Part shown: piece after piece, positions 11,991 through 23,499 of the stretch
Layout of the letters: every line of letters starts with the position of its first letter
Position numbering within the stretch: the stretch's first letter is position 1
Source of the DNA: Salvator merianae
Lineage: Eukaryota > Chordata > Lepidosauria > Squamata > Teiidae
NCBI GenBank assembly: GCA_003586115.2
Contig: QVOM02000126.1
Location: forward strand, 51,843,944-51,907,943
DNA: 64,000 bases
Direction: 5' to 3'
Position numbers and translations under genes: made by a program
The notes under the pieces: generated by a model
The model's input: the letters and a program-made list of their open reading frames with translations, nothing else
Databases searched by the model: none
Told to the model about the DNA's origin: nothing

Positions 11991-13119
11991 GTAACTGAAG
12001 ACAGAGAGGATCCAAAAGGTCCAAGGTCATCTAATGAGCTTTTAGGACAGAGCGGGGATCTGAAACCAGGGACTCACAGGCAAGAACTGCATGACACGTT
12101 ATCCCCCTCTGTGCTGGTCCAATCATGAGCCGGATTGAATGACCCAGTCCAAGATCAGCTAGCAGCCCACACCAAGGACTGTCTGCATTACATGTGACCC
12201 ATCCTGGTCCAGCTTCAGAGACTGGGAACAAAAGTTCCCATCCTCTGAGGCTGCTGGTCACGACTTTCTTATCCGGGCACACAGAAGTGATGCACTTCCA
12301 AGACTGCTTCCTGGAGTCTGGCAAAATAGTGCCAGGCTCCTCACACCTGGTAGACTGGCCCAGGCACTCACTGCCATCCGCACGTGAGCAGATCTACTGG
12401 GCTGGTCTATTGTCAGGGAACGCTTTGGAGACACTTGCAAGCTGCCTCCTGTAGGAGTGGGCTACAGTGCCATTTTCATACCTTTGCCTAGTCCAACACC
12501 ACATCTATCCAGACCTGGCATTCTGCCAGGAAGTCATGCTTCCAGCAGAATGGTCCACAGCTCCTCAGGGGCTGCTATTACAAACCTGGACAAACCAACA
12601 TCAAACAGATATACCACTGAATGGAAGAGTAATATGTCCATATGTATTTATATACAAGTCAGCTGCTCCTGGATCACAGCATAAAGGAAAGGGTGTGAAA
12701 AAGCAGGACTGCTCTCTGCCCTTCTAGCTGTGGCAGGGTGCTTACATTTTGCACGTACAGGCAACCACCCTCCAGCTGAGGGTTAAGACAGTACTTCAGA
12801 CAAATCAACCTTAAGATTCTATTTTTCCTTAGCTCTCTATTTGTGCTCGGCCTAGCAACCAAACACACAGCCACAGTATAACCAGGACTCCTCAAACTCT
12901 GGTTGGCTTTGAAAGTCACTCTTTACAGTCCCCATTGACCATAGACTTTTCTGTCAAAGTTCTTTGATCGCAAATTCAGAAAGGGTAGATAAGGTACTTC
13001 CCTCTTTTTTTCTGACAGGATTTAGCATCCTCAGCTATCGTTATAAAAAAAGTAATACGTAGCTCCTTGAAATCTAATGGAATACAAGAGCAAAACTGGA
13101 TTAAACTGAAAGCCTGCTT

Positions 13120-13275
13120 AATATTATTTATTTATTTATTTATCTATCCATCCATCCATTTACCTATCCATCCATTTATTATTAGAGCTATATCTCACTT
13201 TTCCTCCAAGGAACTCCTGGCAATGAACACAGTTCCCTCTTCACCCCATTTAATCCCTACAAAAATCCTGTAAGG
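13120..13275 (-). repeat. Family R repeat with (TTTA)n/(ATCC)n microsatellite
   Basis: A microsatellite of TTTA and CATC units (about 13126-13185) is followed by the reverse complement of family R body (TATCTCACTTTTCCTCCAAG ... CCTGTAAGGTACTC). The microsatellite is the expanded A-rich tail of the element. Confidence 0.65.
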
Positions 13276-13299
13276 TACTCTAGATGGGAATTTCCCACT

Positions 13300-15180
13300 C
13301 CCATGGTTTTCTAGGGTTTGAGCAGAGCACATTTAATACTATGTTATACTAGGTCTCAAGGTTTACTTTTGCTGTAACCTCAGATTAGTTTATGCGTATC
13401 TTCTCATTATGTAATGTCCTTTTCAACAGACGTTTACAATTATTGTAGTTGAAGGTGGGTAAACCATGGTCCTCCAGATGTCACTGAACTACAACGTGAA
13501 CCCCAGCCAGTCTGGTAGGTTGCAAAGAATGATGGGAGTTGTATTTCAGCAACTTATAGACAGCACATAGTTGGGCAATCTTGCTATATGTCATCCACAG
13601 TCATTTAGCAAAATGAGTTTGGTATACTGATACATCCTACTACTATATGCTATTATCTGATCCCTTCTAATATATGCATTATCTATCACTGAGCTTCACC
13701 TGTATAGATTATGTGGGCAAACTGTTAAGTAAAACATATTTAAAAACTTTCTTAGCACGGGATCAGTTTCAGTTCTCTTCTAAAATAAGGGGATCACAAT
13801 AGAAGGTTCTCTAATCCCATATATCCTGTAGCATGAGAATACTACTATGGGACTAAAACAAAAGCTTTTAAAATCTCTCAGCTTTCTGCCTCCCAAACTT
13901 GCAAAATGAAAGTAGATGACAGTGAACTATGACTAATTCATAAAAATGAGCAAAGCCTCTTTAAATCTCTCTGTTTCCTTCTATTTGGGAATAATAGCAC
14001 AAGCAGTGTTTGCACATTAATTGTCAAATACAGAAATAGTATTTTCCCATCCAAGCTGACTAGAGTTCAAAGGAGTATGACCTTCTGACTCTGAATCTTG
14101 GTTTTAGAGGACACAATAAAGGGGAGGCAGTGCTATGCTTCAGAATCACTGCAGAGTTCTTCGTTGTTTCCTCCCAGCAATAGCTACTTTTTTTTTCCAC
14201 TCTAATGAAGGACAGTCATAGCGTTCAAAGTAACCAGGAAATCCGGTGTGCCGACAAAGGAACTGACAGTAAGCATGGTACTTTCTTATGTACATACACC
14301 TCTGAGACATGCAGAGACCTCCGATGAAGCGACAGATAGCATTTCTCACTTCTCACTGGGTTTTAAAGACGCCTGGAAGCAGTGAACGGCTTTCAGCACT
14401 TTGAGATATCTTCACAACGTGAGATAAGTGAAAAATTAATACTCCCCCTAAGCAAATTATCTATAAATTCTACTAAGTGAATATGCCAAAGAATGTGAGA
14501 AACCACAGCATCTGCCTCTCCTGATTAACATGAAGTGAAAGATTGTTTTGCCAATTCCAAAATCTCGGCACTGAATAAGGAAATCAGAAAAAAAAAGAAG
14601 TGTAACTTTTGAGCTTGACAATCAGGAATGGTGACTGCATTAAGAATTTTGTGAATGGTGCTGGACATCTGCTGACAAATTTATGAATTCCTGGAGCAGC
14701 CAAGGTAGAAGCAGTCACACCGATGCCTTTTTTTAAGTGAGCCAAAACAATGAGGGATGGCCCAAATGTAGTTTTTCTGGTGTTACCTCAGTATACCTCA
14801 GGAATACTGCACTCAATATATATAAAAACAGTCTAGGGAAGAATCATGATGTTCCTAGTCAAAAAAAAGCAACAACAAACCACAATCTGAGCACTGAGAA
14901 AACAGAAATTTCCAAGCAATGGGAACACTTCCTTAAGAATGAGGCCAATAGCTTAAGAGGAAATGTGCTTTTTTTATTGCACAATTTCTTTATATAGGAA
15001 AGGCGACTGAAATATCTAAGACACTAATTCATATTTTTAATACTCTAATTTACTCTTGCCTTATTCTATCAGGTCTGAGGATGAGAAAACCAGATTATAA
15101 AGATTGATTTGACCAGGATTCATATCTATGAGACTATGAATGGAAGGCTGCTCTCCACGGAGATTATAAGGGTTGACCAA
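13300..15180. other. Intronic stretch, mostly unassigned
   Basis: FOXO1 intron 1 sequence with no recognised repeat. One cysteine-rich minus-strand open frame (14146-14349) is discussed under findings; I do not call it a gene. Confidence 0.45.
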
Positions 15181-15186
15181 GGTTGC

Positions 15187-15386
15187 ATTCACACACAGTA
15201 AATAAAAGTCCCTCTAAGGCGCCTCAGAGATAGTTTGCAGGTGGGATTGTTTACAGGCCAGGCCCTCCCCCCTCCTCTCATGAACATTCTAGGTTAGAAA
15301 AGGGAATCAGAAACGGAATGGGAACACGAGGGCCACACCTACCATCTCTAAGACCCTTTAAAAACAACTTTTTTACTACACATGAA
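15187..15386. mobile_element. Inverted-repeat element family H, copy 1
   Basis: The core GGTGGGATTGTTTACAGGCC, a CCCTCCCCCCTCCTCTCATG block and GAACATTCTAGGTTAGAAAA is shared with 40319-40484 and, reversed, with 51378-51512. The ends TTCACACACAGTAAATAAAA and (reversed) TTCATGTGTAGTAAAAAAGT are inverted copies. It has no coding capacity, so it is probably a non-autonomous DNA transposon. Confidence 0.65.
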
Positions 15387-15839
15387 ACGTGTCAAAGTGA
15401 TTATGGCCAGACAATACACTCAACAAGACTCAAATCCTGCCCTTAGAGATGGAAGAAGCAGCCTGTGATCAAAACACATGGGCTCAAGCACAGAGGAATT
15501 AAAATAAAGGTATCAGAAAAACTGCTAAACATGGCACCTGAAGGACAAACAGCAGTGCTCTTTAATTTATTTCTACAATAAAATATCATCTTCAGAGCAG
15601 ATTCGATAAGCCAAACCTCCTAAAGCAAATCCTATTTTAAAATCTATATCATTGCTTCTAAACACACTGACCACCAGGTCTGTCACAATGCTACAAAATT
15701 CATTTGCCACAGATCTGCACAACACAGTCAGGCAGATCACTTTAGATGAACAGCAGAGGAATACCCTAGTTTGGTACTGTGACCCAAATGTCGGACAGGC
15801 AGTCAGAGTCACTTGATGCATTTTCAATATCACTAAGAA

Positions 15840-18060
15840 GTATACAGGAATTTATCATTTAAACAATTAGGAGAAATTGATTAAGAAATGTTTGAAAACA
15901 AAACTTAAAATGCTTTAAAAATCTGCACAATTAACCTATAAATTAAACCTTATTACAGGACTCCTACTGAATGCACCTGCTTCAAACAGCCGGTCGGAAG
16001 ATCAATGGGGAAAGATAACTAAACAAGACCAGACAAGCTCAGCTACTGCCACTATAGATGATACAATAAACCACATGTAATTGTAAGTTATAGGACATGA
16101 GAGAATCAGAATTATATATAAAGCTAGTTACAAGCTTAGGAAGGACCAGTTCTATGTTGGTTTATTAATGCATACAAGTATCTCAATTACTATTTCAGGT
16201 CTGGTACACAGCTGTATGCAAATCCAGTTTAAAAAGTCAGTAAGAAGTTAAGGAAATCTGTGGTCTGGGTCTCATCCATCTGAACACAAAACCCAACATG
16301 TTCTTCAACTTAGCATACATAAACTGACTTGATGCTAATAACCCTCCAGTGGGTTTCCTCACAAATCACAAAGAAAACGGCTGCAAAGTTGCAGACTATT
16401 TCTGCCTATAGCTAATGTAAGCTTCATAGCCTCCTAAGATATCTAAAGCCCTCTGAGCTGCAGAAACATTTGAGGGATATCAAAATCCTTTTTCTTTTTA
16501 AAGTCAATACACTATAATTTGTCAAAGGTGGATTTCGCACAACAGACAGTTACTGAGGAAAGCAAATAAGGTGGCATTTGGCATCAGTGAACTGCATGAC
16601 AATTAATTTGTTCCAAATTATATTTTGCCTGCCAGCACATTAAATATAACCTATGTAGTCAGCAGCAGCAAAGACACTGCCTTGTTACATATCAAGGCAT
16701 CTACTTGCGTAAAAACTTGACATTATATCCCCAACTGAAAAAAACTGTTTTGTACGTGAAGGCAAAAATATTATTTAAAAGCATTACAATGCTACCATTT
16801 CAAAACCCATCTACCAATATGTACAGTGTGTATTGCATATAGACCAGTTTTAATTATATATTCAGACTGTGACCAGAGGAAGTTAAGTACACATTCAAAA
16901 ATGAAATTTAGGACAGTATGTGTAAAAATAAAACTAGCATTGCTGCTGATACTGTGTAGTTAAGAAAACAAAACACTGTATACGCCTGGGAACTCTTCTT
17001 AAGATAATGGGATGCTCATGAAAAGGGTGCAGGGAGCTTCCCTGCGACAATTCATTATACTTTTGAAGACCAACCCAGCCAGCTCCAGAAGCAAAGAACA
17101 ATATCAAATGCACTTCAATCTTAAAGGAAAACTTAGTTTCTCAATCCACAAATTTTATTTTCTGTTTGCTTACCTAAAACAATGGTTACAAAATCACTGT
17201 GCCAACTCAGACACAGTTTTATTATGAATTTATTGAATAGACAGTGCCTTTGCTTCTCCAAAATGATCTGCTACTAAACTGCTCTATCAAATACAGCCAG
17301 CCCACATTCTTTTCCCCCAGGGGTTGGCAAGTGAAATGGTCACATGGTACTATCAAAGAACCAAAATTTGACCCTAAGATTGCCATTTGCTTGAATTTAG
17401 CATGTTGGGTTCAGCTGGATACTCATTTTTGTTTTATTCACTTTACAATAATATCACCACGTTACTGGAAATCTGTTGCTATTTTACAGAGATTTTGCTT
17501 AGTTTAACTTTTTTTTGTTTTCTCATACCCCAGTAAATACTAGGGAACACACATAACTATCTGTGCAGTCTAAAACATTTTGTATGTATGTGTATAAAAT
17601 CCTTTACATTATATTCAGTTTGAATCCCACACTACTTAGTAACATTCAGAATGCAAAGAAAGCTAAATACTGCTACATGTTTTTACTTTACACTAAGGGA
17701 AATCTGTACAAAGACTTTATTTCCTAATGAAGTTTATGTTTGACAGATCGCATTGATGCCAATCTTCCTACGACGGTGCAAACTACTTCTAGAACGGCAT
17801 ACATCAGCTGCAAGTGGTTACAATTTGAGCTGGCTCCAGGAAGAGGTCTGTAGGAGCAATATAAGAAGGTCTCAACTTCCCACATCTAGACCCATTACAG
17901 AATTCTATGGATCTAGATGTGAGATACCACTATGATGCTAACATTCCCCTCACCTTCCCCTGCTGTCATAGAGGCACAGGCGTGCAAGATCCTGGCCGTC
18001 TTTGGTAGGTTCATGTTTGTGCACACCCCTATACCTGCATCTTAGCAGAGCAAAACAGAT
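15840..18060. other. Repeat-poor part of FOXO1 intron 1
   Basis: I could not place any interspersed repeat in these ~2.2 kb, unlike most of the window. No exon or RNA gene is recognised. It could hold regulatory sequence, but nothing in the single sequence proves this. Confidence 0.4.
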
Positions 18061-18068
18061 TATCCACC

Positions 18069-18290
18069 TTGGGCACAGTCACACCTAAGTTTTAATCCAG
18101 CTTCAGTCCACTGTCAGACTGAAAGAACACAAGTGAAGTAACAAGATGTTTTCTTTCAGCATTGTCTAACTCAGAAAATCCACCTGTGGGTTAGACAATG
18201 CAGAAAGAAAATGACTAGTCACTTTGCTGATGTGTTCTCTCAATCCAAAAGTGGACTGAAGCTGGATTAAAACTTAGGTGTGACGGGGCC
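18069..18290. mobile_element. Palindromic MITE family B, copy 1
   Basis: The element is a nearly complete palindrome. The left arm carries ACACCTAAGTTTTAATCCAG, CTTCAGTCCACTGTCAGACT and TTTCTTTCAGCATTGTCTAA. The right arm carries the reverse complement in the reverse order, ending CTGGATTAAAACTTAGGTGT. The arms meet around 18176-18186. A second copy is at 37434-37649. It lies in FOXO1 intron 1, about 620 bp downstream of exon 1. Confidence 0.8.
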
Positions 18291-18910
18291 CCCTGAAGCT
18301 GCCCCTGAAGCCCCTCACCTCCAAACTACAGAGGGCAGATTCCCCATGATTTTTAAGAGCCTCTCAAATCAACCAGAGGAAATGACACAGCCGGTACTTG
18401 CAGCAGCTGTCTAGCAAGTCACACATCCAGCCCTGACAACTCTGACAAAGGCAGGAAGGCAAAACACCGTCTGGGGACCTGTCCTCTATTCACATCTACC
18501 CTGTTCCTGCGCCTCCCTCACGACTGTGGTAGCCTGGAAGTTGTCAAGAAGACGGATAACATAGGAAAACAAACCCCACGTAGGTCCAAGCCTAGATATA
18601 CTGTGCTGTCGGGACATAAGTGGCGCAAGGAACAGGCAGGAGGGCAATTTACTGCAATTTACACCGACAAGCCACAGTTTGGTGCAAAAGCAGGCGAGCC
18701 CTCCAACTGCAGTGGGCTTCTGATTTCCCGCTATCCACCCCCTTTGCTGGGCCTTACCTTATCAACGCAGATCCCTGCCAGGACGGCAGAGTCTGCGTTC
18801 TGCCCCTTTTCCCTGCCAAAGCAAACTTCACCTTAACTCTGCCCGCCGCGTTGCGAATGCAACAGTTCCCCCCGCCCCGGCCAACCAGCCAGCCATCCCC
18901 GCTTGCTGAC

Positions 18911-19486
18911 CTTCCACCCGGCCGAGCTGTTGCTGTCGCCCTTGTCCTTGAAGTACGGCACGCTCTTGACCATCCACTCGTAGATCTGCGACAGGGTGAG
19001 CCGCTTCTCCGGGGCGCTCTCGATGGCTTTGGTGATGAGGTCCGCGTAGGACAAGTTGCCCCAGGCGTTGCGCCGGGACGAGCTACTCTTGCGCGGCCCT
19101 GCCACGGAGGCCAAGGCGGGCCCGGCCGCCGCCGCTGCCTGCTGCGAGTGCTGAAGGCACGGGAATTCGCCGCACAGGCACCCGCCGGTCGCTCCGAGGT
19201 CGCCGGCGCCCGCAGCGGAGCCCGCCGCGCTCGCCTCGAAGCCCTCGCCGCCGCCGCCCGCCTCCAGCAAGCTGAGCAAGTCGCCGCCGGGCGAGGAAGC
19301 GCACAGGGCCGCGGCCACCCCCCCGCAACGGGACGGCGAAGCGGCCCTGAGCGGCGTCGGCGCGGGCGTCTGCCCGGGGCTAGACGGCGCGAGCTCCGGC
19401 CGGGGCAGCGGCCAAGTGCACGAGCGGGGGCGCGGGAGCGGCTGGAAGTCCGGGTCGGTCTCCACGGGCTGAGGCGGCTCGGCCAT
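18911..19486 (-). CDS. FOXO1: Forkhead box protein O1, coding exon 1
   Basis: FOXO1 is a nuclear forkhead transcription factor that is excluded from the nucleus when AKT phosphorylates it after insulin signalling. This exon encodes 192 residues, starting [20 protein letters not shown]. Residues 19-24 (RPRSCT) form the first AKT/14-3-3 site with Thr24, as in human FOXO1. A low-complexity Ala/Gly/Ser/Pro region follows (about 30-130). The first part of the forkhead domain is [20 protein letters not shown] onward, ending in ...NSSAGWK at 192. The sequence [15 protein letters not shown] fits FOXO1 better than FOXO3 (MVRCVPY) or FOXO4 (MVRTVPY). The donor AAG|GTCAGC follows GWK, the conserved FOXO intron position inside the forkhead. 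An in-frame TGA at 19664-19666 and no ATG between it and 19486 fix the start. The human exon is about 18 codons longer, by my reckoning. MRPS31 lies upstream on the same strand. Confidence 0.96.
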
Positions 19487-19800
19487 GGCAGGCGAAACAG
19501 CAGCGGGCGAGGAGGGAGAGAGAGAGGAACAAGCCGGGCGCACACGGGCGCTTTCCCTCCCTGGGTAGGCGACCGCCTGTGGTGGAGCCCCAGAGGCCAA
19601 GCTGAAAGAAATAACGCCGCCGCCGCTTCTGCTGCTGCCGACAGCTCTCTCTGCTTCCCTCACTCACTTACTCACGCTCCGAGGCAGCAGCAGCCGCCAC
19701 AACTCCCCACCTCCCTCCTCCTGCGCTCGCTTGTTTGGCTGAGCGACTCCCTCCCTCGTTCCAGAGCCACCCCTTTTGCTTGCAGCAGAGAGGCGAGCTC
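19487..19800 (-). other. FOXO1: FOXO1 5' UTR and core promoter region
   Basis: GC-rich sequence upstream of the FOXO1 start codon. I find no ATG on the sense strand in any frame between 19487 and about 19800, so no upstream open reading frame precedes the start. The in-frame stop is at 19664-19666. A TTGTTTG forkhead-like core lies at 19731-19737. The transcript's 5' end is not determined. Confidence 0.6.
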
Positions 19801-19999
19801 GGGCGCGCGGCCCAATGAGCGACCCGAAACGCCCCGGGAGGCGCTCCTCAGGGGCGGAGTCTGGAGAGAGAGAAGGAGGGAGCCGCGGGGAGGGAGCGTG
19901 GGTGTCTTGTGGGAGGAGGCCTTCGTGGTCCCTCCGAAGCCGAAGGGGCGACCCCCCTCCCCTCAGCTCTGGGATCTCTTAAGTGGTAGGCAGGCAGCA

Positions 20000-21280
20000 G
20001 GCTACCATAGGAAAGCGCGACACAAGCTTTTCCTTGCCTTGAAGGCCGTCCTCATCTCGGCCTATCCTGACAGGAGTTTCTTTCGGGCATCCCTGCTTCC
20101 CTTCCTTGCCCGCAAAGCTCGCTCTAAATAAAGGCCTCTCTCTTCCTTTTTTTCCCGGACTTTTGAGCCATCCTCGTAGGCGCGCGTACACGTGTGTGAG
20201 AAAGATGCACTGGGGTTAGGATGTGGTTGTGGTGGGGGAAGCGAGCAAGATGCTGGCAGGCAGGATGTGTGAGTGTGGGAGGGTGGAGCGGGAAGTGCGA
20301 ATATCGGAGGCATTAAGGGTGCTGATCCTCTGAAGGGTTTTCTAGGCTGCCCACTGCTTCATCATCACTATCATTTCATTGTTGCGCTCGCCTTTACCCA
20401 CAGCACTTTTGATTCAGACGAAGTCTTGAGGGCGCTAAGAACGGAAAATATACTCTACCATCAAAGAATCTGACTCTGTCTCTCTTATTCTCTCTCGAAG
20501 CCAGTGAAAAGCAGCTCAAGACAAGACCAAAATTAGTTGCAAGATCAATCTAGAGTTAGGGCAGAAAAAGCACAAAAGATCTGAACACTCATCAGTGTGG
20601 ATGAAAAATTAGCAACATTTGTGGATGATGAAGTTGTTTCATATCCCGTTTGTTTTTAAGCCAAACCATATATATAAAACGAGGACATGACAGAGATCTA
20701 TAAAGTTTGTGTAGACAGGGCACAAAAACAAAAAGACCAGTTCTGGATCCAAAATGCCTAGGGGGTGGTCAGATCCAAACTTAAACCCACACACTGGGTT
20801 TGTCAGACAGTTCATAATGACACCCCCAATGCACTTAAATTTCTACCCATTCCCAACCATGTTCTGCCAAGCCTGGGCCAGGCCCCGCCATCATCACCTC
20901 ATATGGTCCCCACAGACCCAGAGTGTTCCACTGTCACCGGTTATGCAGTCTAAAAAAGATGGCAGCTCACAGCCTGCCTACTCAGCCTTCTGCAGTGGAC
21001 AACTACGAGTTCTTCTCAAAAGATCTAGCATGTGGATGCACTTGCATCAATCTTTTGCAAAAGCCTTGCACCGACCAATCACGTGCAAGGTCTTTGCAGG
21101 ATGTGGATACATGCACGCCCATGCACTAGGCTCTCTCTAGGACAACTTGTAATCCTCCATTCCCAAAGGCCTAGTAAACCGAGGAGACATCCTTCTGTGA
21201 GGACCATGTAAGACCCCACAGATGCAATTAGGGGGGTAGCTGGGCATGGCAGGGTGCAATAGGAGAATGAGGGAAAGGCC
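20000..21280. other. Upstream flank of FOXO1, unassigned
   Basis: Intergenic sequence just upstream of the CpG island. Short overlapping frames occur on both strands, none with a recognised domain. I see no repeat I can name. Confidence 0.45.
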
Positions 21281-21284
21281 AGGG

Positions 21285-21480
21285 TGCAATGTGGAGGGGG
21301 GAATTGAACAATGAACCGTTTGTCAAATTTGCCCCCCTGGTTCAGTTCACTTTAAGACCAAACACTGAACTTTTAGTGGGATTCAGTCCAAAAATGAACC
21401 CTACACTTGCCCAGTTCAGTACAAATCTAATTCATACCAAACTGGTTCGCCACATTCCTAATTGCTCAGTGAAACTGAAT
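21285..21480. repeat. Family E-like inverted-repeat element remnant
   Basis: This is low-complexity GAAC/GTTC-rich sequence, such as TGGTTCAGTTCACTTT and CCCAGTTCAGTACAAATC. It ends GGTTCGCCACATTCCTAA, the same style as the elements at 24482-24818 and 48258-48577. The left end is not defined. Confidence 0.4.
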
Positions 21481-22439
21481 CTTGGAAAAGTCAGGATGGA
21501 CAAAAATATTTTTCCATATAAACCACTAACATGGAAATTTTTCCATGGAAATCACTTCCACAAAATACTGTACACTATTGGCCACCAATTTGGATGGCTT
21601 CAAAAGAAGTTTGGGCAAAGTTACGGAAGGAAGGACCATCATGGGTTACTACCTCTGAAGGGTGTGTGACCTCAAGGAAACATACATGGGAGGCAGTGTG
21701 CCTGAGAAGGCCCGCTACTGGGAGTCTTGAGCAGAGCAAGCTTTTAACATATGCTTGCTTTGTTCTCTTCCATTAACAAATGATTAACTGCTGTGAGAAC
21801 AGGATGCTGGACCACAAGTCCAATTCAGTAGGACATTTTTTATGTTCTGATTGTTATATGGATTTTCCCCATATAATCATAATCATATTTTTCAAACTGC
21901 ATGTGAATATACATCTACACTCTAATTTGGCCGGGGTACAAAAATACCCCACCTGTACAAATGAAGATTAAATAACTATAACACTGTTGTCTTGAAAGCA
22001 TAGATAGAGTTTCAATTAGGAAGATCTTTATTCCCACCCAAGCCAAGAGGCCACCACTAGAAAAGCTCTGTCCAACCACCTCTTTCATTTTAGTTGGTGA
22101 GGCATTTGGAAAAGGCATTCTGGAGAATTATTTCGATGACAATTCTTGCAGATATGTTGTGCATGGGAAGGGTAGATTCTTTAAAATAGCATGTCTCTAA
22201 GGCTGTGTGCCTTGGCTCAATCTAGGCCAGGACCAGAGCAATAGATAGTGGCACATGCCAGGGGCCATACCCTCCTCCACAGCCCTGTCTTGGCCTAACT
22301 CTGCATTACTGCAGCATGCTAAAATGGGCCCTTTCCAGGAGCCCAGCAAAATGGCAATGGGTTCCACATATTGCCAGTGCTTGGATTGGTCCATGGCAGG
22401 AAATGCTCAGGAGACAATTGTAATGTGATTTCCTGTTAG

Positions 22440-22608
22440 TGTGTTCCCCGGTGTCATTTTTGCACCAGCAAGTGGGCTTGCCACCAGCATCCTACAGCCA
22501 GTGCATTCCTTGGGAGTTGATGCCTCGCAGGGCCCATTCTGGCGAGCTGACACCAAGGTGTTTGGAGGCAGCTAGCATTGTCCCCAGGGACCGTGTGGAA
22601 GCTGCCTG
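22440..22608. repeat. Interspersed repeat family D, copy 1
   Basis: The blocks CCCGGTGTCATTTTTGCACC, CTTGGGAGTTGATGCC, GCTAGCATTGTCCCCAGGGA and CCGTGTGGAAGCTGCC follow in the same order as in 40585-40745. A short related end is seen at 55840-55885. It has no coding capacity. Confidence 0.5.
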
Positions 22609-23499
22609 AAGCTCTGCAGAACTCCCATGATGATTACTAGTACATTGAGCTGCGTCTGGAAGCAGACTGCCATATGTCTGGCATGATGTAATTACTTTTG
22701 TATGTCCACAGTAATTACCCCATTGCCTTATTCTGCACCAGTCTGTTCTCAAATAGCAGGCCAATGCAACTATTATCCAGCTAGAATACAAACCAGTTAA
22801 TGGTGGGATATGAGTGCTGCCCCAAGGAAACCATCAGAGGGTTCCAGGGATTGTGAGGCCATCTGAAAAAAAAAAAAATTCTAAATATAAAATTCAGCTG
22901 AAATGTCATTATATAGCCTGGAACTACAAGTAGCTCCTGCATGGGCCAGCAGTCCAAGGGGAACATTGTGTCTGTGCAGCAGACTGGTCCTCTGGGAGGC
23001 CATGCCTCCTGAGGAACCACCTTCCACAGGGGACCAAAGATTGAAGCAACCCCCAGCATGAAAATTATGCTGGAGTCAGCTCACCAGCTTTCCTGGTAGT
23101 GAACTAGACCATTCAGCAGACAGAACCTGATATTATTTCACCGGACTTCCAGCGATGGGCGATTTCTGAACACTTAGTGAAAGCACCCCTGGCCAACAAC
23201 TTTAGAGCCTGGGAACTTTCATTCCCAGCCTCCAAAGCTGGAGCAGGCCTGGACATGGCAATGCAGATGGCTTGTGGTGTGTGCCACAGATTGCTACTCT
23301 AGTCTCACACACCAGCACATGCCATGTGGAAGCTGAAACCATGTCTAATGAAATGTCTGCTCCCATATTGTCAAGCTACAATTGATAGCTTTGCAATCTG
23401 TATCTGCAGTCCTCCTTTCTTCCCCCTTTAACCTGAGGTGAAGATGAGATGAGGAGGGATTGGGCCTTTTCAGTAGTGGTTCCTCATCTGTGAAACTCT

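Larger units (their letters stand above)
1..18910 (-). other. FOXO1: FOXO1 intron 1, promoter-proximal part
   Basis: This is intron sequence between FOXO1 exon 1 (donor at 18910/18909, sense GTCAGC) and exon 2, which lies beyond the left edge. No open frame here encodes the rest of the forkhead domain (expected to begin NSIRHNLSLH), so the intron is longer than 18.9 kb. A very long first intron is normal for FOXO1. It holds dispersed repeats listed separately. I recognise no exon in it. Confidence 0.85.
18880..19990. promoter_or_regulatory. FOXO1: CpG island with the FOXO1 promoter
   Basis: GC content and CpG density jump here compared with the AT-rich flanks, and the island covers exon 1, the 5' UTR and the upstream region. 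No TATA box is seen. A GC box (GGGGCGGAG, 19851-19859) and a CCAAT pentamer (19812-19816, inverted relative to FOXO1) lie 330-370 bp upstream of the start codon. The transcription start cannot be placed from sequence alone; it is probably between about 19600 and 19850. Confidence 0.8.

Noticed and set aside
18754..19545. Minus-strand 263-codon frame overlapping FOXO1 exon 1 in another frame
   Set aside because: An Arg/Pro/Ser-rich shadow frame; the FOXO1 frame carries the conserved forkhead sequence.
18620..20131. A 503-codon plus-strand open frame antisense to FOXO1 exon 1, the longest frame in the window
   Set aside because: It begins at a GTG, lies wholly in or next to the stop-poor CpG island, reads as Arg/Pro/Ala-rich low complexity and is the shadow of the FOXO1 coding strand.
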